From Franconibacter pulveris DSM 19144 (GTDB taxonomy: Bacteria; Pseudomonadota; Gammaproteobacteria; Enterobacterales; Enterobacteriaceae), in assembly GCA_000621185.1 (NCBI GenBank), contig KK211222.1, positions 124,001-188,000 of the forward strand: a stretch of DNA of 64,000 nucleotides. The letters run 5' to 3'. Positions 23,823 to 32,466 of this stretch are shown here, piece after piece (within the stretch, counting starts at the first letter, position 1; each line of letters opens with the position of its first letter). The translations under genes were made by a program, and so were the position numbers. The notes under the pieces were generated by a model. That model was not told the origin of the DNA and ran no database searches. It was given only the letters and a program-made list of their open reading frames with translations.

Positions 23823-24872
23823 ATGAAAATTAACGCATTAGTCGCGCAGGACGCGACACAACCCCTCTCCACCCGCCAGATTTCGCTTCGCCCGCTGCAA
23901 AAGCAGGATGTGAAAATTGAAATCCTTTACTGCGGCGTCTGCCATTCCGACCTGCACATGGCGCGCAACGAGTGGGGCGTGAGCCGCTATCCGCTGGTGC
24001 CGGGGCATGAAATCGTCGGCCGCGTTGTGGAAACCGGCGCGCAGGCAAGACGCTTTACAGTGGGCGATATCGTCGGCGTGGGCGTGATGGTCGATTCCTG
24101 CCGTGAATGCCATTTCTGCCGACAGCAGGAAGAGCAGTATTGCGAAGCAGGTTTTACGGCAACCTATAACGGTATCGATAAGTACACCGGCGAAAGCACC
24201 TGGGGCGGTTACGCGCAGAATGTGATTGTTGATGAGGATTTTGTGGTTTCCGTGCCGCAGCACCTGCCGCTGGCAGGCGTGGCGCCGATGCTTTGCGCCG
24301 GCGTCACCGTCTGGTCGCCGCTTCGTCATTACAACGTGAAGGCGGGCGACCGCGTCGGCGTGGTCGGCCTTGGCGGGTTAGGGCATATGGCTGTGAAGCT
24401 CGCAAGCGCGCTGGGCGCAGAGGTGACGCTCTTTACCACGTCGCCGGAAAAGGGCGCAGACGCGCGACGCCTCGGCGCAACGCAGGTTGTGGTTTCGCGC
24501 GACGACGCGCAGATGGCGGCCTGCCGGGCTTCGCTTGATCTGATTATCGACTGCGTGGCGGCGCCGCATGACCTCGACCCCTACCTGGCCGCGCTGAAGA
24601 CCAACGGGCGCCTGGTGCTGGTGGGTATCCCGGACAGCCCGCATCTGTCGCCAGACATTACGCCGATGGTGTTCCGCCGCTTAAGCATCAGCGGTTCGTC
24701 AATCGGCAGCATTAAAGAAACGCAGGAGATGCTCGACTTCTGCGGCGAGAAAAATATCACCGCGGATATTGAGCTTATTGGCGGCGAAGCGATAGAAACG
24801 GCGTACGCGCGCATGCTGAAGGGCGATGTGCGCTACCGGTTTGTTATCGATATGCAGGCCACCCGCTGGTAG
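23823..24872 (+). CDS. Zinc-dependent alcohol/aldehyde dehydrogenase (YahK-like)
   Basis: A 349-residue enzyme, the same length as E. coli YahK and similar along its whole length. It has catalytic zinc ligands in YCGVCHSD and PGHEIVG, the structural zinc set CRECHFCRQQEEQYC, and the nucleotide motif GLGGLGHMAVK. YahK-type enzymes reduce a broad range of aldehydes with NADPH. The divergent HxlR gene and the operator between them suggest induction by a reactive aldehyde or quinone. The ribosome site (CCAGGG) is modest. It ends at a bidirectional terminator. Confidence 0.9.
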   Translation: MKINALVAQDATQPLSTRQISLRPLQKQDVKIEILYCGVCHSDLHMARNEWGVSRYPLVPGHEIVGRVVETGAQARRFTVGDIVGVGVMVDSCRECHFCRQQEEQYCEAGFTATYNGIDKYTGESTWGGYAQNVIVDEDFVVSVPQHLPLAGVAPMLCAGVTVWSPLRHYNVKAGDRVGVVGLGGLGHMAVKLASALGAEVTLFTTSPEKGADARRLGATQVVVSRDDAQMAACRASLDLIIDCVAAPHDLDPYLAALKTNGRLVLVGIPDSPHLSPDITPMVFRRLSISGSSIGSIKETQEMLDFCGEKNITADIELIGGEAIETAYARMLKGDVRYRFVIDMQATRW

Positions 24873-24898
24873 CGGCGTGCAGACTACGCGCCAATAAG

Positions 24899-24926
24899 AA
24901 AGCGCCTGTGAAAACAGGCGCTTTTT
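24899..24926. terminator. Bidirectional terminator
   Basis: An 11-bp stem AAAGCGCCTGT with its complement, loop GAAA, ending in five T. It is shared by the dehydrogenase and the convergent GGDEF gene. Confidence 0.88.
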
Positions 24927-24944
24927 CAATAAACCCCGTGTCGA

Positions 24945-25916
24945 TCAGCCGATTTTGCTGCTCATCTTCCGGTTTTCAGAGTGCATGACTAAATCACCTT
25001 CCGTCACCATTTCCAGCAGCGTTTTAAAGTTACGTTGCGTACTGTCTATGACGCCGAAAGCGTAATTGATGTTGAAAGGCTTTTCAGAGTGCAGGTTGTA
25101 GTCATCCAGACGCGCCTGGAAATCACATAAGAACTTATCCGCGTCGGCTTTGTTTTTATGCTCAATTAATACCGCAAACTGGTTGCCGTCGAGCCTTGCG
25201 AGGGTATTGCCGGGTTCGAGACTTTTCTTCAGGCTGGCGGCAAACAGTTTAATGGCCCGGTCGCCCTCGGCATGGCCCCAGAATTCATTAATCGAAGCCA
25301 GGTTATTCATCGTTATATAAAGCAATGAAAACGCTTTACCTTGCTCTTTTAACGCGGCGAACTGTTTTTCACCGGTCTGATAAAAGCCGCGCCGGTTCGG
25401 CAAACCGGTCAGGCTGTCCGACATCGCCATGCTGATAATGTAAAGCTCATCTTCCACAACGGCGGCGAGATCAAGCAGCGTATTCACGTTTGCCGGGCTA
25501 AAATCCCGCGGCAGGGTGTCGATGATGCAGATAGTGCCGGCAATCGTGCCGCCAGGTAAACGCACCGGGCAACCGGCATAAAAGCAAATTTTCGGCTCGC
25601 CAGTGACCAACGGGTTATCAAAAAAACGTGGATCGGCAGTGGCGTCAGGCACCACGAATACGCCCTGCTGAAGAATGGCGTGAGCGCAAAACGAAACATC
25701 GCGCCGGGTTTCCCGTAACTGAAAGCCGTTGGTGGAGATCATCCACTGCCTGTCTCTGTCGACGAGGGTGATAAGGGCGGTGGGCACGCCGAAAACCGTA
25801 CTGGCGAGACGCGTCAGGCGGTCAAGGCGTTCCATATCTTTTTTGTCGAGCAGGTCGGTCATATAAAGCGCCTGCAAGCGCTCTTTTTCATTCGCGGGTT
25901 TTTGTGGAAAAAGCAT
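24945..25916 (-). CDS. GAF-GGDEF domain protein with degenerate active site
   Basis: A 323-residue cytoplasmic protein. The GAF domain (about 25-150) has the WMISTNGFQLRETRRDVSFCAHAIL stretch common to cyclase-linked GAF sensors. The GGDEF domain (about 165-315) starts at DSLTGLPNRRGF. The signature motif reads LDGNQF instead of GGDEF, so it lacks the residues for GTP and metal binding and is unlikely to make cyclic di-GMP. Other core positions (DSLTGLPNRR, FWGHAEGD) are kept. It may act as a GTP or c-di-GMP receptor or by protein contact. A GAGGGGG ribosome site precedes the ATG. Confidence 0.87.
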   Translation of the reverse strand: MLFPQKPANEKERLQALYMTDLLDKKDMERLDRLTRLASTVFGVPTALITLVDRDRQWMISTNGFQLRETRRDVSFCAHAILQQGVFVVPDATADPRFFDNPLVTGEPKICFYAGCPVRLPGGTIAGTICIIDTLPRDFSPANVNTLLDLAAVVEDELYIISMAMSDSLTGLPNRRGFYQTGEKQFAALKEQGKAFSLLYITMNNLASINEFWGHAEGDRAIKLFAASLKKSLEPGNTLARLDGNQFAVLIEHKNKADADKFLCDFQARLDDYNLHSEKPFNINYAFGVIDSTQRNFKTLLEMVTEGDLVMHSENRKMSSKIG

Positions 25917-26107
25917 ATAACCCCCTCATCATGAAAATGAATCTAAAATATATTGTTGCGGTGCGCTTTGGATCACGTTTTTTTACTTCTGAATAGTTTA
26001 GCGATTCTTATAGATAACGCGCTTATTAACACTTAAGCAAGAAATTTATTGGCGACAGCTTCATATTGACTATAGCTGCAAAAAATAAATCCAGAGGGGG
26101 ATCGCGA

Positions 26108-26179
26108 ATGACGCATGTGAAAATTATCGGGGCGAAGGAAAACCCACCAGCAGAGATAATTTCCCGCCAGGCGTTCTGA
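26108..26179 (+). CDS. Very small ORF (23 aa) or gene remnant
   Basis: ATG with GAGGGGG seven bases upstream, then 23 codons (starts MTHVKIIGAKENPP) and TGA. No family is recognised. It lies in the gap between the GAF-GGDEF gene and an HxlR gene and could be a peptide, a leader or a remnant. Confidence 0.25.
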   Translation: MTHVKIIGAKENPPAEIISRQAF

Positions 26180-26209
26180 AACGGTTCATGTCGGCTTATC
26201 TGAAAAGGG

Positions 26210-26659
26210 TTATTTGGTCATCGGGATACGCCTGCTTTGTTCCGCCTCAATAATTTCTCCCTGCGCGTTGCGCACCTGCATTTTCTCCACAGGCGCGCCG
26301 GTTTCGTTGTCGACCAGAACGGAGTAAGTCTCGCCGGGCGCGAATAAGTTCGCCTCGCCCCACTGACGTAAGCAGACGATGAGCGGGAATAAAGCGCGCC
26401 CTTTGTCGGAAAGAATATATTCCTGGTAAGCACTGCCGTCAGAAGCGGGCCGGGTCATGAAAATACCGTCCTCGACGAGCTTTTTCAGGCGGGTGGTCAG
26501 AATATTTTTTGCCGCAAGCGTGCTTTTTTGAAAATCGGAAAAGCGGGTAATGCCATCGAAGGCGTCCCGCACCAGCATCAACGCCCATTTATCTCCCAGC
26601 ACGGCGCAGGCGCGTGCGACAGGACATGGCGTTTTTACAAATGTCTCTTCGTAATTCAT
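26210..26659 (-). CDS. HxlR-family regulator
   Basis: A 149-residue regulator. The canonical HxlR Cys is in KTPCPVARACAVLGDKWALMLVRDAF, followed by GITRFSDFQKS, NILTTRLKKLVEDGIF and LSDKGRALFPLI. A C-terminal extension of about 40 residues carries an HxlR-associated beta domain. The ATG has GGAGGAGAGAG. It is divergent from an MFS exporter, and two related palindromes in the shared promoter region are likely its operators. Confidence 0.92.
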   Translation of the reverse strand: MNYEETFVKTPCPVARACAVLGDKWALMLVRDAFDGITRFSDFQKSTLAAKNILTTRLKKLVEDGIFMTRPASDGSAYQEYILSDKGRALFPLIVCLRQWGEANLFAPGETYSVLVDNETGAPVEKMQVRNAQGEIIEAEQSRRIPMTK

Positions 26660-26753
26660 CTCTCTCCTCCGGCAACGCTCATGGGTAAAGGCGCGTGAGC
26701 GAAGCGCAATGCCTTTTTATCGCCAGGCGTGTACCCGCATCATAATAAACCTT

Positions 26754-26804
26754 GTTGCATTTTGAAACTACGTGAGCTAAAACAAACTTGTTTCAATTTG
26801 AAAC
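26754..26804. promoter_or_regulatory. Paired HxlR operator sites
   Basis: A perfect 15-bp palindrome GTTTCAATTTGAAAC at 26790-26804, and a 13/15 copy GTTGCATTTTGAAAC at 26754-26768, 36 bp apart. They lie between the divergent HxlR and MFS genes; the perfect copy is near the MFS start. Confidence 0.6.
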
Positions 26805-26820
26805 CAAAAGGACACCTTCT

Positions 26821-28023
26821 ATGCCGGAAACCTCCTTCAGCGGGCAATGCGCCCGCTCGCCGCAAGCGTATGCGCCAGGCTGGCTTATTCTGTTGTTCTC
26901 GGTCGCCAGCGGGCTGGCTGTCGCGAACGTCTATTTTGCGCAACCTCTGCTGGCATCGATGGCCGCAGAACTGCACGTGACGACTGAAGCGATTGGCTCG
27001 GTCGTGAGCGCGACGCAAGCAGGATATGGCGCCGGGCTGCTGTTGCTGGTGCCGCTTGGCGATCTGATTGAGCGTCGGCTGCTCATTACTGGAATGCTGC
27101 TGATTTCCTCTGTGGCTTTAACGGCTGTCGGCTTTGCGGCGGAGTATTACACCTTGCTGATCGCCATGACCGCTGTGGGGCTGATGGCTGTCGTGGTGCA
27201 GGTTTTTGTCGCCAGCGCATCAACGCTTTCAACGCCAGGGGCGAGAGGAAGGGCGGTAGGAACCGTCACCGGCGGCATAGTCCTGGGGATCCTGTTGGCG
27301 CGTCTCGCTGCAGGCATACTGGCCGACCTGGCAGGCTGGCGGGCCATTTATCTTCTCTCCGCGGCGCTCATTGTTATGATGGCTATCCTCTTATGGCGGG
27401 TTTTTCCCTCACAACGGGCTGAACGCGCAGAGACAACCTACCGCCAGATATTGCTCTCCGTTGCGCTGTTGTTTTTCACCGAAAAGCTGCTCAGGATCAG
27501 GGCTATCCTGGCGCTGCTTATCTTTATGAGTTTCAGCATCTTATGGACGAGCCTGGTATTGCCGCTTAGCGCCGCGCCATATTTTTTCAACCATACGCAA
27601 ACGGGGTTATTTGGCCTTGCGGGGGTCGCCGGAGCGCTGGCGGCTTCCAGAGCAGGGCGGTGGGCGGATCGGGGCTATGGGCAGCGGACGTCGGGGCTGG
27701 CGCTGTGCGTGCTGGCCGCCTCATGGCTGCCGTTAAGCATGGCGCAATCCTCTATTTTGCTGCTTATTCTCGGCATCGTTATGCTGGATTTCGCCGTTCA
27801 GGCTGTTCATGTTACCAACCAGAGCCTGATCTTCGCCGCAAGGCCAGAGGCTGCCAGCCGCCTTGTGAGCGCTTACATGTTTTTTTATTCTGCAGGCAGC
27901 GGCGTGGGCGCGTTGCTTGCCACCCTGACGTACAGCGCCTGGGGCTGGACGGGAGTTTGCCTGACGGGTGCGCTGGTGAGCGTTACGGCGCTGATATTCT
28001 GGCGATTTACTCATCGCGGTTAA
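26821..28023 (+). CDS. MFS exporter
   Basis: A 400-residue, 12-helix MFS protein. ANVYFAQPLL in the first segment, the loop motif GDLIERRLLI and the motif C-type GTVTGGIVLGILLARLAAGIL mark the drug:H+ antiporter type with 12 helices. The ATG at 26821 has AAAGGA; an earlier TTG lies within the operator and is rejected. Controlled by the divergent HxlR regulator, it probably exports the compound that regulator senses. Confidence 0.88.
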   Translation: MPETSFSGQCARSPQAYAPGWLILLFSVASGLAVANVYFAQPLLASMAAELHVTTEAIGSVVSATQAGYGAGLLLLVPLGDLIERRLLITGMLLISSVALTAVGFAAEYYTLLIAMTAVGLMAVVVQVFVASASTLSTPGARGRAVGTVTGGIVLGILLARLAAGILADLAGWRAIYLLSAALIVMMAILLWRVFPSQRAERAETTYRQILLSVALLFFTEKLLRIRAILALLIFMSFSILWTSLVLPLSAAPYFFNHTQTGLFGLAGVAGALAASRAGRWADRGYGQRTSGLALCVLAASWLPLSMAQSSILLLILGIVMLDFAVQAVHVTNQSLIFAARPEAASRLVSAYMFFYSAGSGVGALLATLTYSAWGWTGVCLTGALVSVTALIFWRFTHRG

Positions 28024-28059
28024 TAATGCGCAGAATCCAATACAGCAGGAAGCAATCTC

Positions 28060-28635
28060 ATGTCTTTCAATGCCTTTTTTTTAGAAGAATCTCAGTACAC
28101 CGATAGCCAGTTACCTGAAAAAGCGATAAACCCGTTTGCTGAGCGCGGCGTATTCAGAAAAAGAGTGCTCATCACTCACCATAACGAACCGGCGCTTATA
28201 TTGCGCATTTTCGTCGGAACCGACGAGGACGGGTTTTTACTGGAGCAGTGTTTCAGCCAGTTATTACTCAACAGCGAAACGCTGGCGATTCTCTACGGCC
28301 AGCATGTACATCTGTTTAACCTGGCTTCACATGAGGTAAAGAGTCATTTTCTGGATGACTATGCAGGAGACCTTTACCCGGTGCCGGATAGTAGCTCGGC
28401 ATGGCTAAGCGAGACGTTTCTGGCCACTACTTTTTGCTATACGTTCTTAATAAGTCTCGATAAAGGCATTATTTGGCGCTCTGCGCAGTGCGCCATTGAC
28501 GGCGTTGTTATCAATGACATCAGGGAAGAGGTGATTTACGGCTCAGGCGAATGGGACCCACCGGGCGGCTGGCGACCGTTTATGCTGTCGATGGCGACGG
28601 GCGAGTTGATTAACATCGGGAGCATGGAGCAATAA
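28060..28635 (+). CDS. Conserved protein of unknown function
   Basis: A 191-residue soluble protein without signal peptide. I do not recognise a domain. It has HHNEPALILRIFVGTDEDGFLL, YGQHVHLFNLASHEV and an acidic, aromatic C-terminal part with EEVIYGSGEWDPPGGWRPF. Such a mix resembles small immunity-like or SMI1/KNR4-style proteins only loosely. It has AGGAAGC in front of the ATG, follows the MFS gene by 36 bp and ends at a long inverted repeat. Confidence 0.7.
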   Translation: MSFNAFFLEESQYTDSQLPEKAINPFAERGVFRKRVLITHHNEPALILRIFVGTDEDGFLLEQCFSQLLLNSETLAILYGQHVHLFNLASHEVKSHFLDDYAGDLYPVPDSSSAWLSETFLATTFCYTFLISLDKGIIWRSAQCAIDGVVINDIREEVIYGSGEWDPPGGWRPFMLSMATGELINIGSMEQ

Positions 28636-28670
28636 GGGTGAGCGGAGAGGGTCATTAAAAAATAAAGCGA

Positions 28671-28720
28671 AGAACAATAAACCTCAGAACCCGCGATGAA
28701 CGGCCTGGGTTTATTGTTCT
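28671..28720. terminator. Long inverted repeat / bidirectional terminator
   Basis: A 13-bp perfect stem, AGAACAATAAACC with its complement, and a loop that extends by CAG/CTG. It sits between convergent genes. It lacks a long T run but is AT-rich at the base. Confidence 0.55.
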
Positions 28721-28740
28721 CCACCCGGGAAACGCGTAAA

Positions 28741-29019
28741 TCAAATATCGTCCATCGTATGGTCGACGACGATTTCCAGCGTCTTGCGGATCACATCGCC
28801 TTTCACCACATCGTTGGTTGATTCAATCGCGCTTATCAGGCGCAGGATGATGGCCTTATGGGTAAGCGATTCATCTGCGGCAAGAATTTCGCGGATAACG
28901 GCGCCAAGTATTTTCGCTTCTTCTGCCAGCATATCGCCAGCGTTGCGGAAATAGTCCGTCAGCGCTGTATCAGGCAGCTCTGCATAAATTTTTGATTTTT
29001 CAAGCATAACCTGGCTCAT
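28741..29019 (-). CDS. ariR: AriR/YmgB-like biofilm and acid-resistance regulator
   Basis: A 92-residue helical protein matching E. coli AriR along its length. The conserved stretch ALTDYFRNAGDMLAEEAKILG and the C-terminal VIRKTLEIVVDHTMDDI are diagnostic. In E. coli it acts with YmgA and YcgZ, through the Rcs pathway, on biofilm and acid resistance. The genes here are ordered ycgZ-ymgA-ariR on the minus strand. No ymgC follows: a terminator and a convergent gene come next. Confidence 0.9.
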   Translation of the reverse strand: MSQVMLEKSKIYAELPDTALTDYFRNAGDMLAEEAKILGAVIREILAADESLTHKAIILRLISAIESTNDVVKGDVIRKTLEIVVDHTMDDI

Positions 29020-29059
29020 GTACTCATACCATTATTGATTTATTAATAATTAAATGCTG

Positions 29060-29359
29060 TCAGTGTTTTTTACTGGCGTCTGACTGCTGGCTATCTCCAA
29101 ACAGCGAACGCACATTATCATGGCTCCATTCTTTATTTTCGCGAATGTTCTTACGCTGCCCGGATAACATGGTGTTGCTGATTTCAGCAATGACGCCGGT
29201 AATGGCTTTACGTCTCTGGCCGTCTGATTCACTCGCTTCCATAGCGCGCAGCCTTGCAATAAGGGCTTTGAAATTAATCGGACCCTTTTCTCTCAGCAGA
29301 GACAACACCGCCTCGCCGATAATCTCGTCAGTTAATTGTTCAGTTTCACTTCTGTTCAT
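29060..29359 (-). CDS. ymgA: YmgA-like two-component connector protein
   Basis: A 99-residue protein matching YmgA: TDEIIGEAVLSLLREKGPINFKALIARL, then ESDGQRRKAITGVIAEISN. The last 30 residues are polar and poorly conserved. It belongs to the AriR/YcgZ family of small dimeric helical proteins that influence Rcs signalling. It lies between ycgZ and ariR in the operon. Confidence 0.88.
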   Translation of the reverse strand: MNRSETEQLTDEIIGEAVLSLLREKGPINFKALIARLRAMEASESDGQRRKAITGVIAEISNTMLSGQRKNIRENKEWSHDNVRSLFGDSQQSDASKKH

Positions 29360-29525
29360 AAATGCGTCTCTGATTGCCGCGCTTCCTCGCCGGAAAAGCG
29401 GATAAAATCAGTTTTCAGGTGGACCAGTCCACTGAAAATTGCCAGCTTTTTACGAGGCTGGCAATATTATCCCCGCCAGGATTGACTTGAATAACCCGAC
29501 ATCTGTACTGATTACATGTCCGATC

Positions 29526-29765
29526 TTAACGATCGAACAACAGACCTATAAGCGTGTTGTAGTGACTCTGTTCTTGCGCATCGGTGGCGAGTTCGAGTCG
29601 GCTAAGCAGCTTCATGCAAATGGTCTTGCGGTTAAGGGTGCGTCCATCGCGAAGAATTTCCACGACGATTTGCCCTAAAATCTCTTGCTGTGAAGGAAGA
29701 TCCGCTTTGTTGAAGTACCGGGCAATAGCATTCGCTGTATCCGGAATGTAACCGTTCTGCTGCAT
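29526..29765 (-). CDS. ycgZ: YcgZ-like connector protein
   Basis: A 79-residue protein very close to E. coli YcgZ: DTANAIARYFNKADLPSQQEILGQIVVEIL, then RKTICMKLLSRLELAT and HYNTLIGLLF. It is the first gene of the operon. The ATG has GAGGGAAGGACAT. In E. coli the operon is repressed by BluR and released by BluF in blue light at low temperature. The TTGTACA inverted repeat about 70 bp upstream fits that control. Confidence 0.92.
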   Translation of the reverse strand: MQQNGYIPDTANAIARYFNKADLPSQQEILGQIVVEILRDGRTLNRKTICMKLLSRLELATDAQEQSHYNTLIGLLFDR

Positions 29766-29831
29766 ATGTCCTTCCCTCTAAAACAAGTTAACCTGCTAAG
29801 TATGTCTAAAAGTATACAAATTCTCGCGAAC

Positions 29832-29852
29832 TTGTACATCGAAATTGTACAA
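29832..29852. promoter_or_regulatory. BluR box upstream of ycgZ
   Basis: TTGTAC at 29832-29837 and GTACAA at 29847-29852 form a 21-bp interrupted dyad in the 428-bp gap between divergent ycgZ and bluF. The same core recurs before bluR. The rest of the gap shows no gene. Confidence 0.65.
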
Positions 29853-30193
29853 TGAGTTAACTATTTTTATTCCATGTTAATAAAATAGTTAAAATTCATA
29901 GCGTTGAGTTTTGCATTTTTTTGTAAAGCTCCGTTCCCGACAGGTTTGTAACGCTAAATCCTGTACAGATGCGGCAAATTTGTCGTCAGCAAAGACGGGT
30001 TAACAGACGTGCGCGCAGAAGAAGCGCGAGCTCCCGGCGTCTGGTCGTCTGCGAACGCCAGGCGTCGCTGCCGCCGCTTTACGGCAATTGTGTGACGAAA
30101 CGGCGCCTACAAAGGGATGCGTAATCACTACAAGACCTGATGGCAAGCATCTGATAAGGTGGCCGTTCATAAAAATCATTCACTGGGACTTTC

Positions 30194-31414
30194 ATGCTCA
30201 CAACTATCATTTACCGAAGCCATATTTGCGACGATGTTCCGGTTAAAACGCTGGAAGAGATGGTAGCCACAGCAAACCAGAAGAACGGTGAGGCGGGCGT
30301 AACGGGCATTCTGCTTTTCAACGGCACGCATTTTTTTCAGCTGCTCGAGGGGCCGGAGGAGGGGGTTTTACCGATCTACAACCATATCTGCGAAGATGGC
30401 CGCCACTATAACGTGGTGGAGTTGATGCGCGACTATGCGCCGTCACGGCGGTTTGGTAAGGCCGGCATGGAACTCTTTGACCTGCGCGAGTACGACAGCG
30501 ACGAAGTTCTCCAGACCGTGCTTGATAAAGGCACGTCTAAGTATCAGTTAACTTATGACGACCGCGCGCTGCAGTTCTTCCGTACCTTCGTTGAGGCAAG
30601 GGAAAAAGAGAACTATTTTGAGATCCCGCCCGGCGATAGCTGGGATTTCATCTCCGATGGCAACGCCGTAAAGCCAGAGAATCTGGTCATCGACAATGCG
30701 GCAGACTGTAGCTTCGCTTTTCAACCGATAATTGACCCGCTGGCCCAGGAGGTTGTCTCGCTGGAAGCGCTTATTCGTACGCCTTCAGGCGACGCGCCGC
30801 GGGCTTACTTTGAAAGTCTGTCGGGGGATGCCATTTACGAGGCCGATCTCAACAGCAAAAGGGTGGCGTTCGCGATGGCGCGCGCGCTGAACCTCGGCGA
30901 GCAGATGCTCTCGGTTAACCTGCTGCCGATGACACTGGTTAAAGTACCCGGCGCGGTCAGCGTTTTGTTGCAGGAAATCGAGGCCAACGGGCTGGTGCCG
31001 GATCAGGTTATCGTTGAATTTACGGAAAGCGAGGTCATTTCCCGCCTTGATGAGTTTACCGATGCGGTGAAGTTACTCAAAGCGGCGGGCATCCAGCTGG
31101 CTATCGACCACTTTGGCGCCGGCTTCGCCGGGCTATCGCTGCTGGCGCAGTTCCAGCCAGACCGCGTTAAGATAAACCGCGCGTTAATAAAGGATGTCCA
31201 TAAAAGCGGGCCGCGGCAGGCTATTATCCAGGGCATTATCAAAAGCTGCGCCTCGCTGGAAATCTCCGTTTGCGCCGTGGGCGTCGAGAAAGCGGAGGAG
31301 TGGATGTGGCTTGAGTCGGCGGGCGTTTCCCTGTTCCAGGGGCACCTGTTCGCCGCTCCGGAATTTGGCGGCATTCCCGCCGTCGCCTGGCCAGAAAAAA
31401 AATCGGGTTTCTGA
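30194..31414 (+). CDS. bluF: BluF: blue-light (BLUF) sensor with degenerate EAL domain, anti-repressor
   Basis: A 406-residue protein. The flavin-binding BLUF domain (1-95) has Tyr7 in IIYRSH and Gln49 in FFQLLEG. The EAL domain follows (about 170-400). It has the letters EAL in SLEALIRT, the Asn in SVNLLP and TESEV, but DHFGAGF replaces DDFGTG and AVGVEKAEE replaces AEGVE. Metal-binding residues are therefore missing and phosphodiesterase activity is unlikely, as in E. coli BluF. Light-activated BluF pulls the repressor BluR off DNA. The bluR gene follows on the same strand. Confidence 0.93.
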   Translation: MLTTIIYRSHICDDVPVKTLEEMVATANQKNGEAGVTGILLFNGTHFFQLLEGPEEGVLPIYNHICEDGRHYNVVELMRDYAPSRRFGKAGMELFDLREYDSDEVLQTVLDKGTSKYQLTYDDRALQFFRTFVEAREKENYFEIPPGDSWDFISDGNAVKPENLVIDNAADCSFAFQPIIDPLAQEVVSLEALIRTPSGDAPRAYFESLSGDAIYEADLNSKRVAFAMARALNLGEQMLSVNLLPMTLVKVPGAVSVLLQEIEANGLVPDQVIVEFTESEVISRLDEFTDAVKLLKAAGIQLAIDHFGAGFAGLSLLAQFQPDRVKINRALIKDVHKSGPRQAIIQGIIKSCASLEISVCAVGVEKAEEWMWLESAGVSLFQGHLFAAPEFGGIPAVAWPEKKSGF

Positions 31415-31606
31415 GCGACAGTTTTTTCGCTTCCTGTCGCAAGAACGCATGCTGCTGACCTGAAAAGCGGCAGCCTGCGTGGAAGCCCGTTACAATAGAA
31501 TCAGAATTATCATTTCCTGGACATCCAGACCTGTACATATTTAAATCAGCACTGCTGTTTTTTATCGTTACCCCTGCCAGAAACGGCCTGTGAAGCCTCT
31601 TTTTCC

Positions 31607-31636
31607 TTTGTACAAGAAAAAAATATTTGTACAAGA
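31607..31636. promoter_or_regulatory. Two BluR-like boxes upstream of bluR
   Basis: Two identical 11-mers TTTGTACAAGA start 19 bp apart (31607 and 31626), each holding the 8-bp palindrome TTGTACAA. They lie 60-85 bp before the bluR start and suggest autoregulation. Confidence 0.6.
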
Positions 31637-31693
31637 TGGACGGATTGGTTAGGTTGAGGCATGGACGTATCAGGTTTGATTATGAGTGAGTCA

Positions 31694-32425
31694 ATGGCCT
31701 TTTACAGTATTGGCGAAGTCGCCGAACGATGCGGAATAAATCCAGTCACGCTGCGCGCATGGCAGCGTCGTTATGGATTGTTAAAACCACAGCGTAGCGA
31801 AGGCGGGCATCGTCAGTTTGATGAGGCCGATATTCAGCGGATCGAAGAGATCAAACGCTGGGTAGAGAGCGGCGTGCCCGTCGGCAAAGTGCGGGCGCTG
31901 CTGGAAGAGAACAAGCTGGTGGTCAATGACGACTGGTCATCGCTCCAGGAGGAGATGATGGCGGTGCTGCGCCATGTACGCCCGGCCAGGCTGCGCGCTG
32001 CCATTATGGCGCTGGGGCGCGAGCATTCTGCGGATGCGCTTATCGATCACATTTTTGTGCCCGTACGTCAGCGGCTAAGCCTCGACCAAAATACCGCCCG
32101 CACCATGTGCAGCATGCTGGACGGCGTGCTGATTGACTATGCCGCCTCTTGTCTGGCCGAGGCGCGCAAAAAAACCGGCAAAGAAGCGCTGCTGATTGGC
32201 TGGGATTGCGAGGACCGCACCCGGCTCTGGCTGGAAGCCTGGCGCCTTTCCCAGCAGGGCTGGCACATCGACGTGCTGGCGGAACCGCTGGATGCGCCGC
32301 GCCCGGAGCTTTTCCCCGGCCAGCAACTCTTTTTGTGGACCGGCAAAGCGCCCTCCCGCCGTCAGCAAGAGCAGCTTGCGCACTGGCGCGAGCAGGGCTA
32401 TACGGTCGCCTTTCACGGCGCGTAG
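31694..32425 (+). CDS. bluR: BluR: MerR-like repressor of the ycgZ operon
   Basis: A 243-residue MerR-type regulator, matching BluR from its [28 protein letters not shown] helix-turn-helix on. The start was set by alignment with E. coli BluR. ATG codons at 31682 and 31661 are also open. The C-terminal half (about 80-243) is the cobalamin-domain-like region that binds BluF (LPxRQRL-type [30 protein letters not shown]). It represses ycgZ-ymgA-ariR in the dark. Confidence 0.93.
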   Translation: MAFYSIGEVAERCGINPVTLRAWQRRYGLLKPQRSEGGHRQFDEADIQRIEEIKRWVESGVPVGKVRALLEENKLVVNDDWSSLQEEMMAVLRHVRPARLRAAIMALGREHSADALIDHIFVPVRQRLSLDQNTARTMCSMLDGVLIDYAASCLAEARKKTGKEALLIGWDCEDRTRLWLEAWRLSQQGWHIDVLAEPLDAPRPELFPGQQLFLWTGKAPSRRQQEQLAHWREQGYTVAFHGA

Positions 32426-32439
32426 CGGTAACGCAGATG

Positions 32440-32466
32440 AAAAAGGATGCCCGGGCATCCTTTTTT
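32440..32466 (+). terminator. Terminator of bluR
   Basis: The stem AAAAAGGATGC/GCATCCTTTTT has loop CCGG, followed by a further T. Confidence 0.88.
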
